Shown here one piece after another: positions 35,851-46,214 of a stretch of 64,000 bases of DNA (the first letter of the stretch is position 1; each line of letters begins with the position of its first letter). The notes beneath the pieces are model-generated. The model saw only the letters and a list, made by a program, of their open reading frames with translations, searched no databases and had not been told where the DNA came from. Source of the stretch: Gaeumannomyces sp. JS-464 (lineage: Eukaryota > Ascomycota > Sordariomycetes > Magnaporthales > Magnaporthaceae); assembly GCA_002197995.1 (NCBI GenBank), contig NGZR01000005.1, forward strand, positions 186,001-250,000, read 5' to 3'. The position numbers and the translations under genes are program-made.

Positions 35851-36573
35851 ATGCCCAGCCTCGAAGACTTTGCCGTCCTCACCTTTGACGTCTACGGCAC
35901 CCTGATCGACTGGGAGACGGGCATCATGGCGGCGCTGCAGCCGCTGTTCGCCGCAAACAACTATACCACCACCAAGGAGGCCCTCCTGCCCGTGCTGAGC
36001 GAGCTCGAGGCCAAGCAGCAGGCCGCGACCCCGGACATGCCATACTCGGACCTCCTGGCCGCCGTGCACCCGCAGCTCGTGGCGCGCCTGGGCCTGGCCC
36101 GCGCCCCGACGGCGGCCGAGTCGCGTGCGTTCGGCGACAGCGTCGGCGCCTGGCCCGCGTTCCCGGACACGGCCGACGCGCTGCGGCGGCTGCGTTCGCA
36201 CTACAAGCTCGTGGTGCTGTCCAACGTCGACCGCGTGTCGTTTGCGAGGACCAACGCGGGCCCGCTGGAAGGTGTGCCGTTCGACCTGGTGCTGACGGCG
36301 CAGGACGTCGGTTCGTACAAGCCGGACCAGCGCAACTTTGCGTTCATGCTGGATAAGGTGCAGCGCGAGTTCGGGGTCGGCAGAGACGGCGTGCTGCAGA
36401 CGGCGCAGAGCCAGTTCCACGACCACCACCCGGCCAGGGCGGCGGGGATCCGAAGCTGCTGGATCGCGCGGGCGGGCGCCGTCATGGGCAACAGGGACGA
36501 GGAGGTGTTTGACTGGAGGTTTGACACTCTGGGCCAGATGGCCGACGCGGTTGAGGCGGAGGCGAGTCAATGA
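35851..36573 (+). CDS. HAD-superfamily 2-haloacid dehalogenase-like hydrolase
   Basis: Single exon, 240 aa. Motif I is FDVYGTLIDW, with the nucleophile Asp in its first half. Motif II is VVLSNVD, with the Ser/Asn that orient phosphate or carboxylate. Motif III is the Lys in SYKPDQRNF. Motif IV is in SQFHDHHPARAAG. The helical cap between motifs I and II is that of type II haloacid dehalogenases, though many fungal members act on unknown phosphate or haloacid substrates. Cytosolic: there is no signal peptide. Same strand as the acetyltransferase upstream. No frame lesion. Confidence 0.93.
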   Translation: MPSLEDFAVLTFDVYGTLIDWETGIMAALQPLFAANNYTTTKEALLPVLSELEAKQQAATPDMPYSDLLAAVHPQLVARLGLARAPTAAESRAFGDSVGAWPAFPDTADALRRLRSHYKLVVLSNVDRVSFARTNAGPLEGVPFDLVLTAQDVGSYKPDQRNFAFMLDKVQREFGVGRDGVLQTAQSQFHDHHPARAAGIRSCWIARAGAVMGNRDEEVFDWRFDTLGQMADAVEAEASQ

Positions 36574-37040
36574 TGGCTGCGGGATGGTGGTTTGGCGATA
36601 GTCAAGGCAAAGTTTCCAGCGAGCAATGAAAAAGCCACTCGCTTGCAGCCCAGTAGGGCGTCGCGGGTCCCTGAGCCAGAACCGTGCTAAGCCGGACTTG
36701 GCCCAAATCCGACGGGCTACATGCCTCGTCGCTCCCGGCAGCCTCAGCCGCACGATCTAGTCCTGCGATCTCTTATACGCTAGCGTGACCGATGGGATCG
36801 GTTGGTTTCCATATGTTCCAGAGGTCGGCTGCAGCAGACAGCATTTCTTTCTTGAGTCGTGGGAGGACTGCTCTGCCCCCTGGCGTACCTGCGTCCTCTG
36901 CGCGAGGCGTCGAGAGTGTGTGCCGTTCCTTGTCTACTGTAAAGAACGCCTTGCTTCAGGCACGACACACGCACACATACGCCTATCGACCCGGGAGACG
37001 TCGCCCCGAAGACCAGCTCCATCCACACATCCCTCCCAAC
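36574..37040. other. Intergenic and leader
   Basis: About 470 bp with no independent gene. The frame used by the next gene happens to stay open upstream to 36785, but that stretch resembles a leader (CACACACGCACACA near 36963) rather than protein. Confidence 0.45.
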
Positions 37041-37851
37041 ATGGGTCGACGACCACCACCACCCCGACGGCCCACGGCGCCCCGTCCCTCCAGCGCCTCG
37101 CCCTCCTCGCCGCCTCGGCCCTCCTCCTCTCGGCACCCCCAGCCTCGGCCGTCGACCAGACGGGTCCGACGGCGGCCGTGTCGCTGGCCAAGGACCCAGG
37201 CTACGCGACGGCGCGGACGCGCGCCGTCGGCTGCCTGGTGTACAATGGCATCTGGCACTGCGGCGTCAACGCGGGCTACCAGGACCTCGGGCTGGGGCTC
37301 AGCTGCGGCTGCGGGCCCAACAACGCGTGCTACTGCGGCGCCAAGATGGCCTCGTCGGCCGCCATCACGCCGTGCGTCAGCGACCGCTGCGGCCGGAGCG
37401 TGGCCGGCTGGAAGGAAGAGGCGAGCAGTATGCAGAGCCTGCACGACGGGTACTGCAGGTCGGCCCTCGGGGACGCCGCGGCGGCTGCGCCGGCTACGAC
37501 AACAACAGGCGCAGGCGGTGCGGGTGCAACGGCTAAGGGCGACGGCACGCTGCTGACGGCGACGGCGACTGGGGCATCAGCATCGGGGCAGGGCGAGGCC
37601 AAGGGCGGGCTGAGCCAGTCGGATGTGATCGCGCTGGCGGCGAGTCTGGGCGTCGGCGTGCCCAGCCTGCCGGTGGCGACGGCGACGCTGTGGGTGCAGA
37701 TGCGCAAGAAGAAGAAGGAGGCGGCCGCGGCGGCGGGAGCAGGGGCGGCGCCCGTGGTCGGACAGCCCGAGGCCGCCGCCGCGCGCACAAGCCCGTCGAG
37801 CCCTGGACGCCGTCGCCGTCGCTGTCGCCTCACATCAGCGAGGCCCCTTGA
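37041..37851 (+). CDS. Cysteine-rich secreted domain with C-terminal membrane anchor
   Basis: The first residues after the ATG are followed by a hydrophobic signal sequence (LALLAASALLLSAPPASA). A domain with nine cysteines follows (GCLVYNGIWHCGVNAGY, SCGCGPNNACYCG, TPCVSDRCG), loosely like the second half of CFEM domains. A Thr/Ala-rich linker, a hydrophobic segment with VALAASLGVGVPSL-like character near 37625-37700 and basic KKKKEA lead to a Pro/Ser tail. Two frame changes are needed. One is at GGG 37043-37045, just after the ATG; the other is near 37773-37787, after which PVEPWTPSPSLSPHISEAP reads naturally to the stop at 37849-37851. Each equals one lost base. Topology is inferred: signal peptide, extracellular Cys domain, one membrane helix, short cytoplasmic tail. 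Confidence 0.65.
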
Positions 37852-39265
37852 GAGGGAGGGTTGTGGTGGTAGTGGTGGAGAGGGTTCCGCGATGCTTAGA
37901 TGATGGCACGTACTTCACGGCGCCGAGGACGGCTGGGTTGGGTGTGTGTCTTGATTTTGCTGTATCATTCTGCTTTTTTTGTTTCGTCTGTTATCCAAGC
38001 CATCGCGGCCATCAATGTCCTCGCCCGACCCTGTCATGGCTATCAGCAGCATAGAAGCATACAGATTGTACCTGATCAGCCTGGAGACGTACCCTGAAAC
38101 CTTGCTTCTCAACCAACCCTCCGGCCTAAAGTTGAAGGAATGGCGTCCCAGGCGCTGGCATAGATGGCCAAGTGCCACAAGTTCTGGGTGGCCCGAAGCC
38201 AAGGAAGGCCTACCAAATGTACCCGAGCGAACCGCCACTCTCGAGTCCAGGTGCTGCACCGCAAACATGCCCAGGCATCCATACAAGGCACACAAAACCT
38301 CATGATGACGTTTAATTATCAATCCGGACTTCCCCAGGCGGTACCGAAACCCGGGCATGGTGTGGGAGGAGACGGAAGGGAAAAGGGGAATGGCTCGCGA
38401 CGCCGTTTCCGTTCTCCACGGCCCGGACAGGCTTACGTAGTTCTCACATCACAATGGGCCGATCGATGGGTGGTCCTTGCCGTCCTTCCCCCGGCTCAGC
38501 CTGATACCCTGACAGGAACGTTTTGCTGTCTTTCTCAGCGGGCATTGACGGACCCCCACACCGGGTTCGGCAGTCCCTGCGTCGCGGACACCGTGTGTTT
38601 GGGTGGTGAGGGTACCCTAGTATGTGGATTCGTCGATATTTCCGGGGCCAAACCAACTGAAGAGTTGAGACGAGAGAGATGTGTATGTGGAAGTAACGTT
38701 AAGATTTAACCAGTCCGCCGTCTTTTAATGTACCTGTTAGAAATCCGGGCTTAGGGCGCGGGATAACGTCACGTCACGTCCCGGAACGAGAAGCGTAAAA
38801 AAGGGCAAAAGCGAGATGTCCACAAAACGAAGGCAGCACAGAATCTCGGTAAAGATGGAAAAATGTAAATAAAATCATTCGCTGAGCTATAGCAAACCCC
38901 TACAGACCAAGGGAGGCGAGGGGGCCGCAAAACGAAGGAACGAATAAGAAAACGCCGCCATGCGAGATGCTGTCCACCCGTTAACGCTATCTCAGGGACA
39001 CTGAGCGGGAAGTATGAGGGTATCAAGTCCATCCGTAACCAGGAAAAAAAACAAAGTCTATCCAAAGCAGACAGTCTTCTGGGAAGATGTCGAGTGAATA
39101 TGCTGGTTATGATATGTAGGACGCATGCTGAACAAAAAAAGAAGATATGTACCGCCCAACAATGACTGGATATATGTAAGAATATGTGCAGCGGAGACAT
39201 CTAGATGGGGAAACAAGAATGGACTGGAGGAGAACGACACGAAATAAAAGAGACCAAAATAGTAT
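37852..39265. other. Intergenic, no supportable gene
   Basis: About 1.4 kb. Open frames such as 38164-38709 show no domain, poor amino-acid composition and no splice context. The A-rich stretch near 38800-39260 probably serves the 3' end of the protease gene on the minus strand. Confidence 0.5.
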
Positions 39266-40765
39266 TTAGACTAATAAAGGCCAGGCTGAAACAGCCAATG
39301 ACACCATGGCAGCAGCAACAGCAGCCCCCCAGCCCACCGCAGGGCGTCCAGGCCCAGAGCTGGCGGGCCTACCGGGTTCTGCTATCTTGGTGCTGCCGAC
39401 TGGGACTGATGTGATTGTACTCGGCGGGTTCCCTGCGGGCGACGTGCCCGAGGCGGCCGGGGGGTTCACAGCGGCGGAGCCGGCACCCGGGCCTGCAACC
39501 TGGCGCGAACACTGCCCCTCGAGCGTGCGGAGCGACGACGTGGACTGCAGGGCGGCGGGGGTGGCGCCACAGTTGACATACTGGCTCATCCAGATGCAGT
39601 CGGCGTCCTGGTCGAAGACCATGTAGGCGGAGCGCAGGAAGGTGTCGCCCAGCAGCACAAAGTTTTGATTGCTGCTCAGGCCCAGGACGCAGTTGCCATT
39701 AAACGACCGGATCAGCTCCTTGTAGGGGACACGGATGGTGACGTTGTTAAAGGCGAAGTCGAGCGTGCCGTTGACTCTCGTCAGGTCGCAGTTGACAGGC
39801 CAGTAGCCCTGGGCGTCCTGGGCCATGGAGCCGAAGTCGGCGGCGATGGCCTTGACCGTGTCCTCGGGCAACAAGGTCAGGGTCGAGCCGGTGTCGAGGA
39901 AGACGGCCATGCGGCTGTTGTTGTAGGTGCGGGCGCGGCGGCTGGGCGGGTTGAGAGTCAGGCTCTGCATCTGCACCCAGTAGCGGCGCACGCCGTCAGG
40001 CGACATGACGGCGGGGATGATGGGCAGCCGGGCGAGGCGGCCGGCGAACTTGGAGGTGTCAACGCCGCCAAACACGACGATTCCCTGCTTCTCGTCCTTG
40101 CCGCCGAGCGCGACGGAAAAGGCCTTGGTCTTGGTCACGTTCTGGTCCCTGAGCTCGTCGACAAAGTTCTTGTACTTGATGGTCTGGCCGACGCCATGGC
40201 CGATGCCTAGGATGCCCGCGTTCTGCTGCTCGCTCGACGTAGCGACGCCGAACTGCGCGTTGGAAACCTGCATGCTGGTGCCCGGGATGCCGATCGTGTC
40301 GCGCACGTACGAGATGTTGGCGGCGCCGATGCCGTAGCGCAGCTGGTTGGTGGTGCCGAGATCTTCGGCGGTGGACGACTTGGTCCAGTCATAACTGCCG
40401 CCGGTCTGGCAGAATGAGCGCTCGCCGGCGGCCAGGACATTACAGGTCGGGTTGATCCAGAGCTCGAAGGAGCCCGTGTCGAGGTGCACGAGCGCCTCCT
40501 GGGGCGGGTTGCCGAAGCTCAGGCGCGTGTAGTAGCCCACGTCGAAGCGCTGGCTGAAGGGCACCTGCACGGCGCGTCGGCTCGGGTTTCCGTGCTGCTC
40601 CTGGTTGCGGTGGAAGATGGGCATGTGCACGCAGCCGGCATCATGGGGCTGCTCGATGGCGGGCGGTGGCGGGAACACATCTTGCGCTGCTGCTGGCGAG
40701 ACTAGTAGTGCCGGGGCGGTCGTCGCGAGGAGCCAGAGGAGCTCGCAGAGGCGTTGGTGTGCCAT
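39266..40765 (-). CDS. GPI-anchored aspartic protease (pepsin family A1)
   Basis: Cell-surface acid protease of the yapsin/OpsB type. Single exon of 499 aa from the ATG at 40765, chosen because it starts a good signal peptide (MAHQRLCELLWLLATTAPAL onward to SPAAA). A pro-segment precedes the core. The two catalytic Asp lie in HLDTGSFELW and FLDTGSTLTLL; GILGIGHG and the block NFVLLGDTFLRSAYMVFD are typical of A1. After the core come a Ser/Pro/Thr-rich stalk and a C-terminal hydrophobic segment (WGAAVAAAMVSLAVSAWPLL) consistent with a GPI signal. The frame is open upstream to 40846 but that part is leader. No lesion. Confidence 0.94.
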   Translation of the reverse strand: MAHQRLCELLWLLATTAPALLVSPAAAQDVFPPPPAIEQPHDAGCVHMPIFHRNQEQHGNPSRRAVQVPFSQRFDVGYYTRLSFGNPPQEALVHLDTGSFELWINPTCNVLAAGERSFCQTGGSYDWTKSSTAEDLGTTNQLRYGIGAANISYVRDTIGIPGTSMQVSNAQFGVATSSEQQNAGILGIGHGVGQTIKYKNFVDELRDQNVTKTKAFSVALGGKDEKQGIVVFGGVDTSKFAGRLARLPIIPAVMSPDGVRRYWVQMQSLTLNPPSRRARTYNNSRMAVFLDTGSTLTLLPEDTVKAIAADFGSMAQDAQGYWPVNCDLTRVNGTLDFAFNNVTIRVPYKELIRSFNGNCVLGLSSNQNFVLLGDTFLRSAYMVFDQDADCIWMSQYVNCGATPAALQSTSSLRTLEGQCSRQVAGPGAGSAAVNPPAASGTSPAGNPPSTITSVPVGSTKIAEPGRPASSGPGRPAVGWGAAVAAAMVSLAVSAWPLLV

Positions 40766-42436
40766 CGAGGGCACTCGAGGGGTCCGGGGAGGTGGGAAGG
40801 AGCCTGCTACCTCGAGATCCGCCTCATTGGTCTGGAATATGGACAATAGAAATCACGAAGACGCTGAAAATGTTGGGGGAAAAGGTGGCCGGTAAGACCG
40901 AGCGTTATCTCGCGCTCTCGGTATCGATATCCTCCGATCGAGCGAAGGCCGTCGTCAATATCGTCGATGCCGGGTCCGGTTGGTCTCGTTTTCCCCCGCT
41001 GCTCCGGTTGGCCAGCAAGGGAGCAATGTGACGAAAAGGAATTATTAAAGAAGCAAAGCACAGGGCGAGGGGACAAAAGAAAGAGTGTGCAGTCCCGGAG
41101 AATAGAACGAGCGAGGACGATAAACAGAAGAGGAAAAGAATAAGAAAAAAAAAAGATCAACGCACATCGCACAGCACTTGCTCGTTGGAGGAAAGGAAAC
41201 AAATCGGGAGAAGGAAAACGACATGGCCCAGGCAGGGCGGGCTAGGCGATGTGAGGACAGGCGGGAGCCAGCAGCTGACGGCCCGAAACAAGGCGAGACA
41301 GTTCCAACCGCGCCATTCTGTGCATGGGAGGTAGGGGTCCCTGGCAGGGTCTGCTTGAGCCGCCAACGCGCTAAGGCGTCTCAGCTTGACAAGCGGTCAG
41401 GCTTGATGCCATGGCCACCCCGGCGGGACCAATGGGGATCCTGGCGAGAGGCGCAGTGATTGGGTCGTCGTCGCCGGCAACAGGGAGGGAGAGATCGAAG
41501 GCTATCGCGATGGATCTGGCTGGAGAACCGAGAGGTGTGTCTCGCTGTTAGTGAGACCGGTAAGTAGTGCTACGCTGAAGGTACATACTCTGCAGTACTA
41601 CGCTGGTCAGTTCGTTGAGGAAGTTTGTTCGCAACACTCGGCTGTTGATCACGCGGAGACGGAGAAACAGAGCCAAAAACAGCCCAGCAAGACAGCGCAA
41701 TCCATGGCAGGGCGAAGCACGGGAAACGGAGCGATCGCCGGACATGTCGAAATGCTTGCGCTCTCCACCGAGCCCCGCGACCCCTACTCGGGCTGTGAAA
41801 ACGCCCGAGGTGGCAAGGCTTCGATCACGTACGATGCCCGCGGCTGGGCGCTTTTGTTTTGGTGCCACTGGCTGCCAGTCGACGTCGGCACCAGCGCGGC
41901 ATCCAGGGCCAGCCTTTGACGCAGCTTCTGCGACACGGATGCAGGCGTGGGCGTGCTGCAGATCAAACGGTTTTTTTGCTCAGGGGGTTGGCTGGGCGGG
42001 GGTCTAACCAATCAACGCCGCCATTTCTGCCGTTCGTTGGGGCCCTGGGCAGCTGCCATTGGCCAATTCCAGCTGGCTGGGGGGCACCACAGCCTCTGCC
42101 CCCTCACCTCACCACCTTGGCGCCGTCAATCTGGGGAGCTCTGTTTTCCGCCTGAGCCTTCCCTGCTGAACTCGAAGACAGCTCGAGCCCCTTGGAATCG
42201 CCCGAACTTGCGGTCGCATTGCCATCATGGCCAGCCAACACGCATCAAATGCTGGCCAAGCCGTCCCCAAACCCAGCCAGCTGCAGTGCTCGTGCTTTTG
42301 TGCCGTTTTCGGATTGACCACCGAAGGAGAATCACTCTGCATTTCGAAATTTTAGACCTCGTCCCCCCCAAACCATAGCAGCCTGCCTCGAAACTTCATC
42401 TAATCATGGCCGCCCGAGCACCACCACACCACAGCC
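40766..42436. other. Intergenic, no supportable gene
   Basis: About 1.7 kb between two minus-strand genes. It includes an A-rich stretch near 41130-41160 and nothing recognisable as protein or RNA. Confidence 0.5.
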
Positions 42437-43524
42437 TCACTCGACGGATCCGTCCACCTTGATGATGATCTTACCCCTCGCGTGCCCTTCCTCCAGCCTG
42501 CCGAATGCCTTCTCGAACTCGTTGAAACCCCAGACACTGTCGACCAAGGGCCGCACCACCTTGGCGTCCACGAGCCTTGTGATGTCCTTCAGCTGCGAGC
42601 CGAGCGCCTCGACGACAAAGAAAAGCCCTCTAGCAGCCTTGGCACCCGCGCCGCCCTGCTCCCCATCCGGCCTCGCCGCGTCCGGGCTGCTGACGATGCT
42701 GACAATCAGCCCGCCGTCCTTGACTGCCGACCACGATGCTGCCAGGCTAGTCCTGCCGATGCAGTCAACCACCAGGTCGACCTCGCGATTGCCTCCACTT
42801 CCTTCTGCCGCCCACTGAGCGATAGTCTGGCGGCTGTAGTCGACCACTTCTGTCGCGCCCAGCCCGCGCAACAGATCCCCTTCCGCGGACCCGCCACCGC
42901 CACGACGGCTCCCGCCCCAGCCGCCGCGGCCAGCTGAACCACCCAGCTGCCGACGCCGCCCGACGCCCCCGTCACGAGCACCCGCTGCTGGCCGTTCGCC
43001 CGCATTGCAGCGGCCCTGTCGCCACGGTTGTCGTCCCCTCCCGGCAGGGCGACCGCGTCGAGCGTCCCTTGCGTGAAGAGGGCCTGGTACGCCGTCAGGG
43101 CGCTGAGTGGCGTCGCCGCCGTGTGCGCCCAGTCGATTGAGCGCGGCCGGAGCGCGAGCTCGCTCTCTCTGGCGAGGGTGTACTCTGCCGCGGCGCCCGG
43201 CCGCGCGGCCTCGATGCGCGCGTAAACCTCATCCCCGGGCTTGAAGGCCGAATGCTGCGGAGACGCAACGACAATACCCGCCAAGTCCTGGCCGGGAACC
43301 GGCGTCTTGCCCGCGGGGATGAGTTCAGGGAAGTTGTGTGCCCAGAGCAGCTCGCCAGCGCAGGGGGCAGTAGCTACGACACGGACCAGGATGTCGTCGG
43401 GGTGGGTTGGCGTCGGGATGGGGATGGTGCTTTGGACGAGCTTTATGGAGGCTCGATCCGGCTGTAGGATGGCATTCATCTCTGTGGGAAGGCCTTCGGG
43501 AGCGACCGCAGTGGTGGGAGCCAT
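42437..43524 (-). CDS. Quinone-oxidoreductase-like MDR protein
   Basis: NAD(P)H-dependent medium-chain reductase of the zinc-less quinone oxidoreductase type. It starts at the ATG at 43524. The N-terminal GroES-like half has CAGELLWAHNFPELIP, GQDLAGIVV and FKPGDEVYARI. The nucleotide-binding fold begins with QQRVLVTGASGGVGSWVVQL. The frame changes at the C3 at 42890-42892, equal to one lost base, and continues with RGLGATEVVDYSRQ, EVDLVVDCIGR and the C-terminal KIIIKVD. Together about 362 aa, normal for the family. It lacks the catalytic zinc Cys/His set of alcohol dehydrogenases. The substrate is unknown. Confidence 0.88.
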
Positions 43525-44662
43525 GACGGTAAGATGTGCAAGGTGAGATGATTTATGCTAACCTGTGTTGACACGCTTATGCTGCAAGACGATAGATTGT
43601 AGATAGCTGGTATGTGTAGCGCTTTGCTTTATCGTGAGGTGAGGTGGGTGGATGATGCACAGACAAACATGCGCTTCTGGGCCAGATGCGTCCCCTGGTC
43701 TTATAGTCGCTCTTTGATGCGATGCGATGGGGTATTTGCTCTCTCGCGCAATCATCCTCTGTGCCGCGGGGAACCAAGTCGTTGCAATTTTGCCACTGGC
43801 TATTCTCCCAATTGGCTATCGGGTGTCTATGCATAGGTAGCTGTTTGTGGTCGCCTCCCACAGAGTCCCGGGTCGGGGCCTCGCGTATCACCGCGGGTCG
43901 CTGGCAGTCAGCGCCAAATTGGGTCCCCGACGGATTGCCGCATCGCCGGCGGAGCAGTGTGCTGAATAATACCCGCCGACAGCACAAAATGCGTCGCCGA
44001 AAGCAACCATGTAGTGATCTATAATTCCAGACGCAGACATCGTGGGCGCCGTAAACCCGTTGAACCTTTTTTGAAAAGAAAGTTGCGGGCGCGACGGTTA
44101 CTTCACCGGTGATGGCTGCCTTTTCGGAGCCAGGCCTTCGGAGACGGCTCGTTGGGCATTGTCTTGTAGCCACCTTGACAGGCATGAATGGGTATGTTCG
44201 CCCTGCCCCAACATGTGCTTCCCAGTATCGTCATGTCGTCGCCCCAACATAGCTACTAAGCAAGAACTACTTCTACCCATCCTTTGATCATCTCTCGATT
44301 GGCCTGTCGCAATGCCATACCCGCTAGCCAAGGGTGTGGCGAGCCGCTGCCTGGCGCTTTGTTCTACCTCTGGGCTGAGCCCGTCGCAGCACATTTGGGT
44401 CCAGGCATCGAAGCACGTCTCGACCGCCGCAATGAGCCAATCAGCACACGGCCAGGCCGCGCTGGAATCCGCCTTGCAGAGCCACAGCCAACAGCACTGG
44501 ATGCCTCCTGCGCAGAAGCCTAACCTGCGGCCTGGTGAACCGTCAAATACCACCGTACTTCAACCCTTCACCAAGAAATCACAGAAGCCCGCACCCATCT
44601 CCCTGCGGATCTCAAGCCGGAACCGGTTCAGAGACAGCGGTTCCCAAACCTCCCTACCAGCC
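43525..44662. other. Divergent promoter region
   Basis: About 1.1 kb between the MDR gene (-) and the NUDIX gene (+). An open frame from an ATG at 44312 runs in phase into the NUDIX gene, but its composition looks like leader. No other gene seen. Confidence 0.45.
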
Positions 44663-45352
44663 ATGGCCGAGCCCACCAACCCCGCAGCCACCACCACCTC
44701 GCCGGCCGCGCCCGCCTTCGTCCGCAGCGGCGCGCCGTCCTACGACTTCACCGTCGCGGACCCGGCCCTGCAGGCGCGCTTCGGTTGCTCCATGCAGGCC
44801 TTCCTGGACCGCGACCGCACCGCATCACCACCCACCACCACCACCACTCCCACCGTCCAGCCGCAATACCTCGCGACGGGCGCGGTCGTCTTCAACGCGG
44901 CCCGCACCGCCGTCCTGCTGGTGCAGCGGTCCGCGTCCGACTCGATGCCGGGCCTGTGGGAGACGCCCGGCGGCGGCGTCGACGACACCGACGCGACCGT
45001 CCTGCACGCCGTCGCGCGCGAGCTGTGGGAGGAGGCCGGCCTGCGCGCCACGGCCGTCCGCTGCGCCGTACCCTGCCGGGACCCCCGGGTGGGCGAGGAC
45101 GGGGAGGCGGCGCTGACGCAGGTGTTCCTCACGCGCAGGGGAAGGGTCGTCGCCAAGTTCAACTTTGTCGTCGAGGTCGAGGACGACGGGGCGGTCGAGC
45201 TGGACCCCAGTGAGCACCAGGACTTTATGTGGGCGACTGAGGAGGAGTGTATCAAGGGCGTTAAGGGGGATATCAAGCTGCCCACCACCACCAGGGAGCA
45301 GCGGGAGGTTATCCTTCAGGCTTGGAGGATCGTCAAGGGGGGTGCAGAATGA
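44663..45352 (+). CDS. NUDIX hydrolase
   Basis: Hydrolyses a nucleoside diphosphate linked to X; the substrate is unknown. 229 aa from the ATG at 44663, chosen for its CAGCCATGG context and because the NUDIX fold begins about 70 residues later. A Pro/Thr-rich N-terminus precedes ATGAVVFNAARTAVLLVQR. The NUDIX box is GGGVDDTDATVLHAVARELW, then EEAGL. The catalytic REx2EE part is intact, while the first Glu of the G-x5-E-x7-REUxEExGU consensus is Ala. The C-terminal part is ordinary. An in-phase ATG at 44312 would add 117 residues and could supply a targeting sequence; I consider this less likely. Confidence 0.88.
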   Translation: MAEPTNPAATTTSPAAPAFVRSGAPSYDFTVADPALQARFGCSMQAFLDRDRTASPPTTTTTPTVQPQYLATGAVVFNAARTAVLLVQRSASDSMPGLWETPGGGVDDTDATVLHAVARELWEEAGLRATAVRCAVPCRDPRVGEDGEAALTQVFLTRRGRVVAKFNFVVEVEDDGAVELDPSEHQDFMWATEEECIKGVKGDIKLPTTTREQREVILQAWRIVKGGAE

Positions 45353-45604
45353 TTGGGGATTCAAGGGGATGGACTTGGGAGCACAGCACTACAACACACA
45401 CAGCGACTTTTGTTATGCATGCATTCTAGATGTCGGTCGGCGCATCTAGAAAGGTAGACGCATCTGAGCGAAGCCAGCGTCATGCACACACGAGACGGCA
45501 GGATACCCGAGCATACCGAAAATCAAATCAACGAAAACCGAAAGCAGGAAAATCCGCAGGTGAAGTTGAAAGTATCCCAGGCGTCCCAAAAAAGGCAAAA
45601 GGAA

Positions 45605-45701
45605 TGCCCACTGTCAGAATCGAACTGACGATCTTATCATATACCAATGGGGAAGTTTCCTTCGCTACTAGTGATACGCTTTACCACTAAGCCAAGCGGG
45701 C
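45605..45701 (-). tRNA. tRNA-Thr (anticodon AGT) with a 25-nt intron
   Basis: The minus strand folds as a full cloverleaf. The acceptor stem GCCCGCT pairs with AGTGGGC (one G-T pair). The D stem is GCTT/AAGC with loop AGTGGTA. The anticodon stem is TATCA/TGATA. The variable loop is AGATC. The T stem is GTCAG/CTGAC around TTCGATT. The anticodon loop begins CTAGTA, so the anticodon is AGT (Thr). About 25 nt between position 37 and the last loop base form the intron at the canonical eukaryotic site. Mature length 72 nt with an A discriminator. The CCA end is not encoded, as expected in a nucleus. Confidence 0.93.
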
Positions 45702-46214
45702 TGAATTGTCGGTGAAGATGTCATGAATGGACCGTAGCTTTTGCGTCCAGAGTCGGGTGTGGTTGGTGGAGCAGCGGAGCTGGGCAAATCAGGGGTAAGT
45801 TGCGTGCATGGGCTGAATCTTGTACGGCGGCTTCCAGGACCCCTCCGTTGGGCGTGCGGTGAAGCAAAACTACAACGGATACGTATATCCCAGGAGCCAA
45901 GTACACAAAGCCTCTGAGTTGCCGCCAAAATCATAGCTGCACGCCGCCCACGGGCAAATTCTCACCATCAGGTGCGAGGCATCAACATGGAGTTGGGAGT
46001 CTTGGGAGCCCCACACGACGACACAATCTGGACATCAAACTGACTCGACAAAGATTTCCACAGCGGGTTTCGGGAAACGGCTCGTTCCTTATTAATTTTA
46101 CTACTATAGCTTCACTCCTCTCGCGAAAGAGGGCACTTCAAATTGTGTTGTAAAGCATCCATCATCATTCTGGCTCGTGTCCACCCTCATCAACAAACAC
46201 ACCACCCCAACCCC
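45702..46214. other. Intergenic, no gene seen
   Basis: About 510 bp between the tRNA and the end of the BBE gene, with ordinary composition and an A+T-rich stretch near 46085-46110. Confidence 0.5.

Noticed and set aside
38164..38709. 181-codon open frame between two genes
   Set aside because: No domain, no signal peptide, poor start context and composition like surrounding non-coding DNA.
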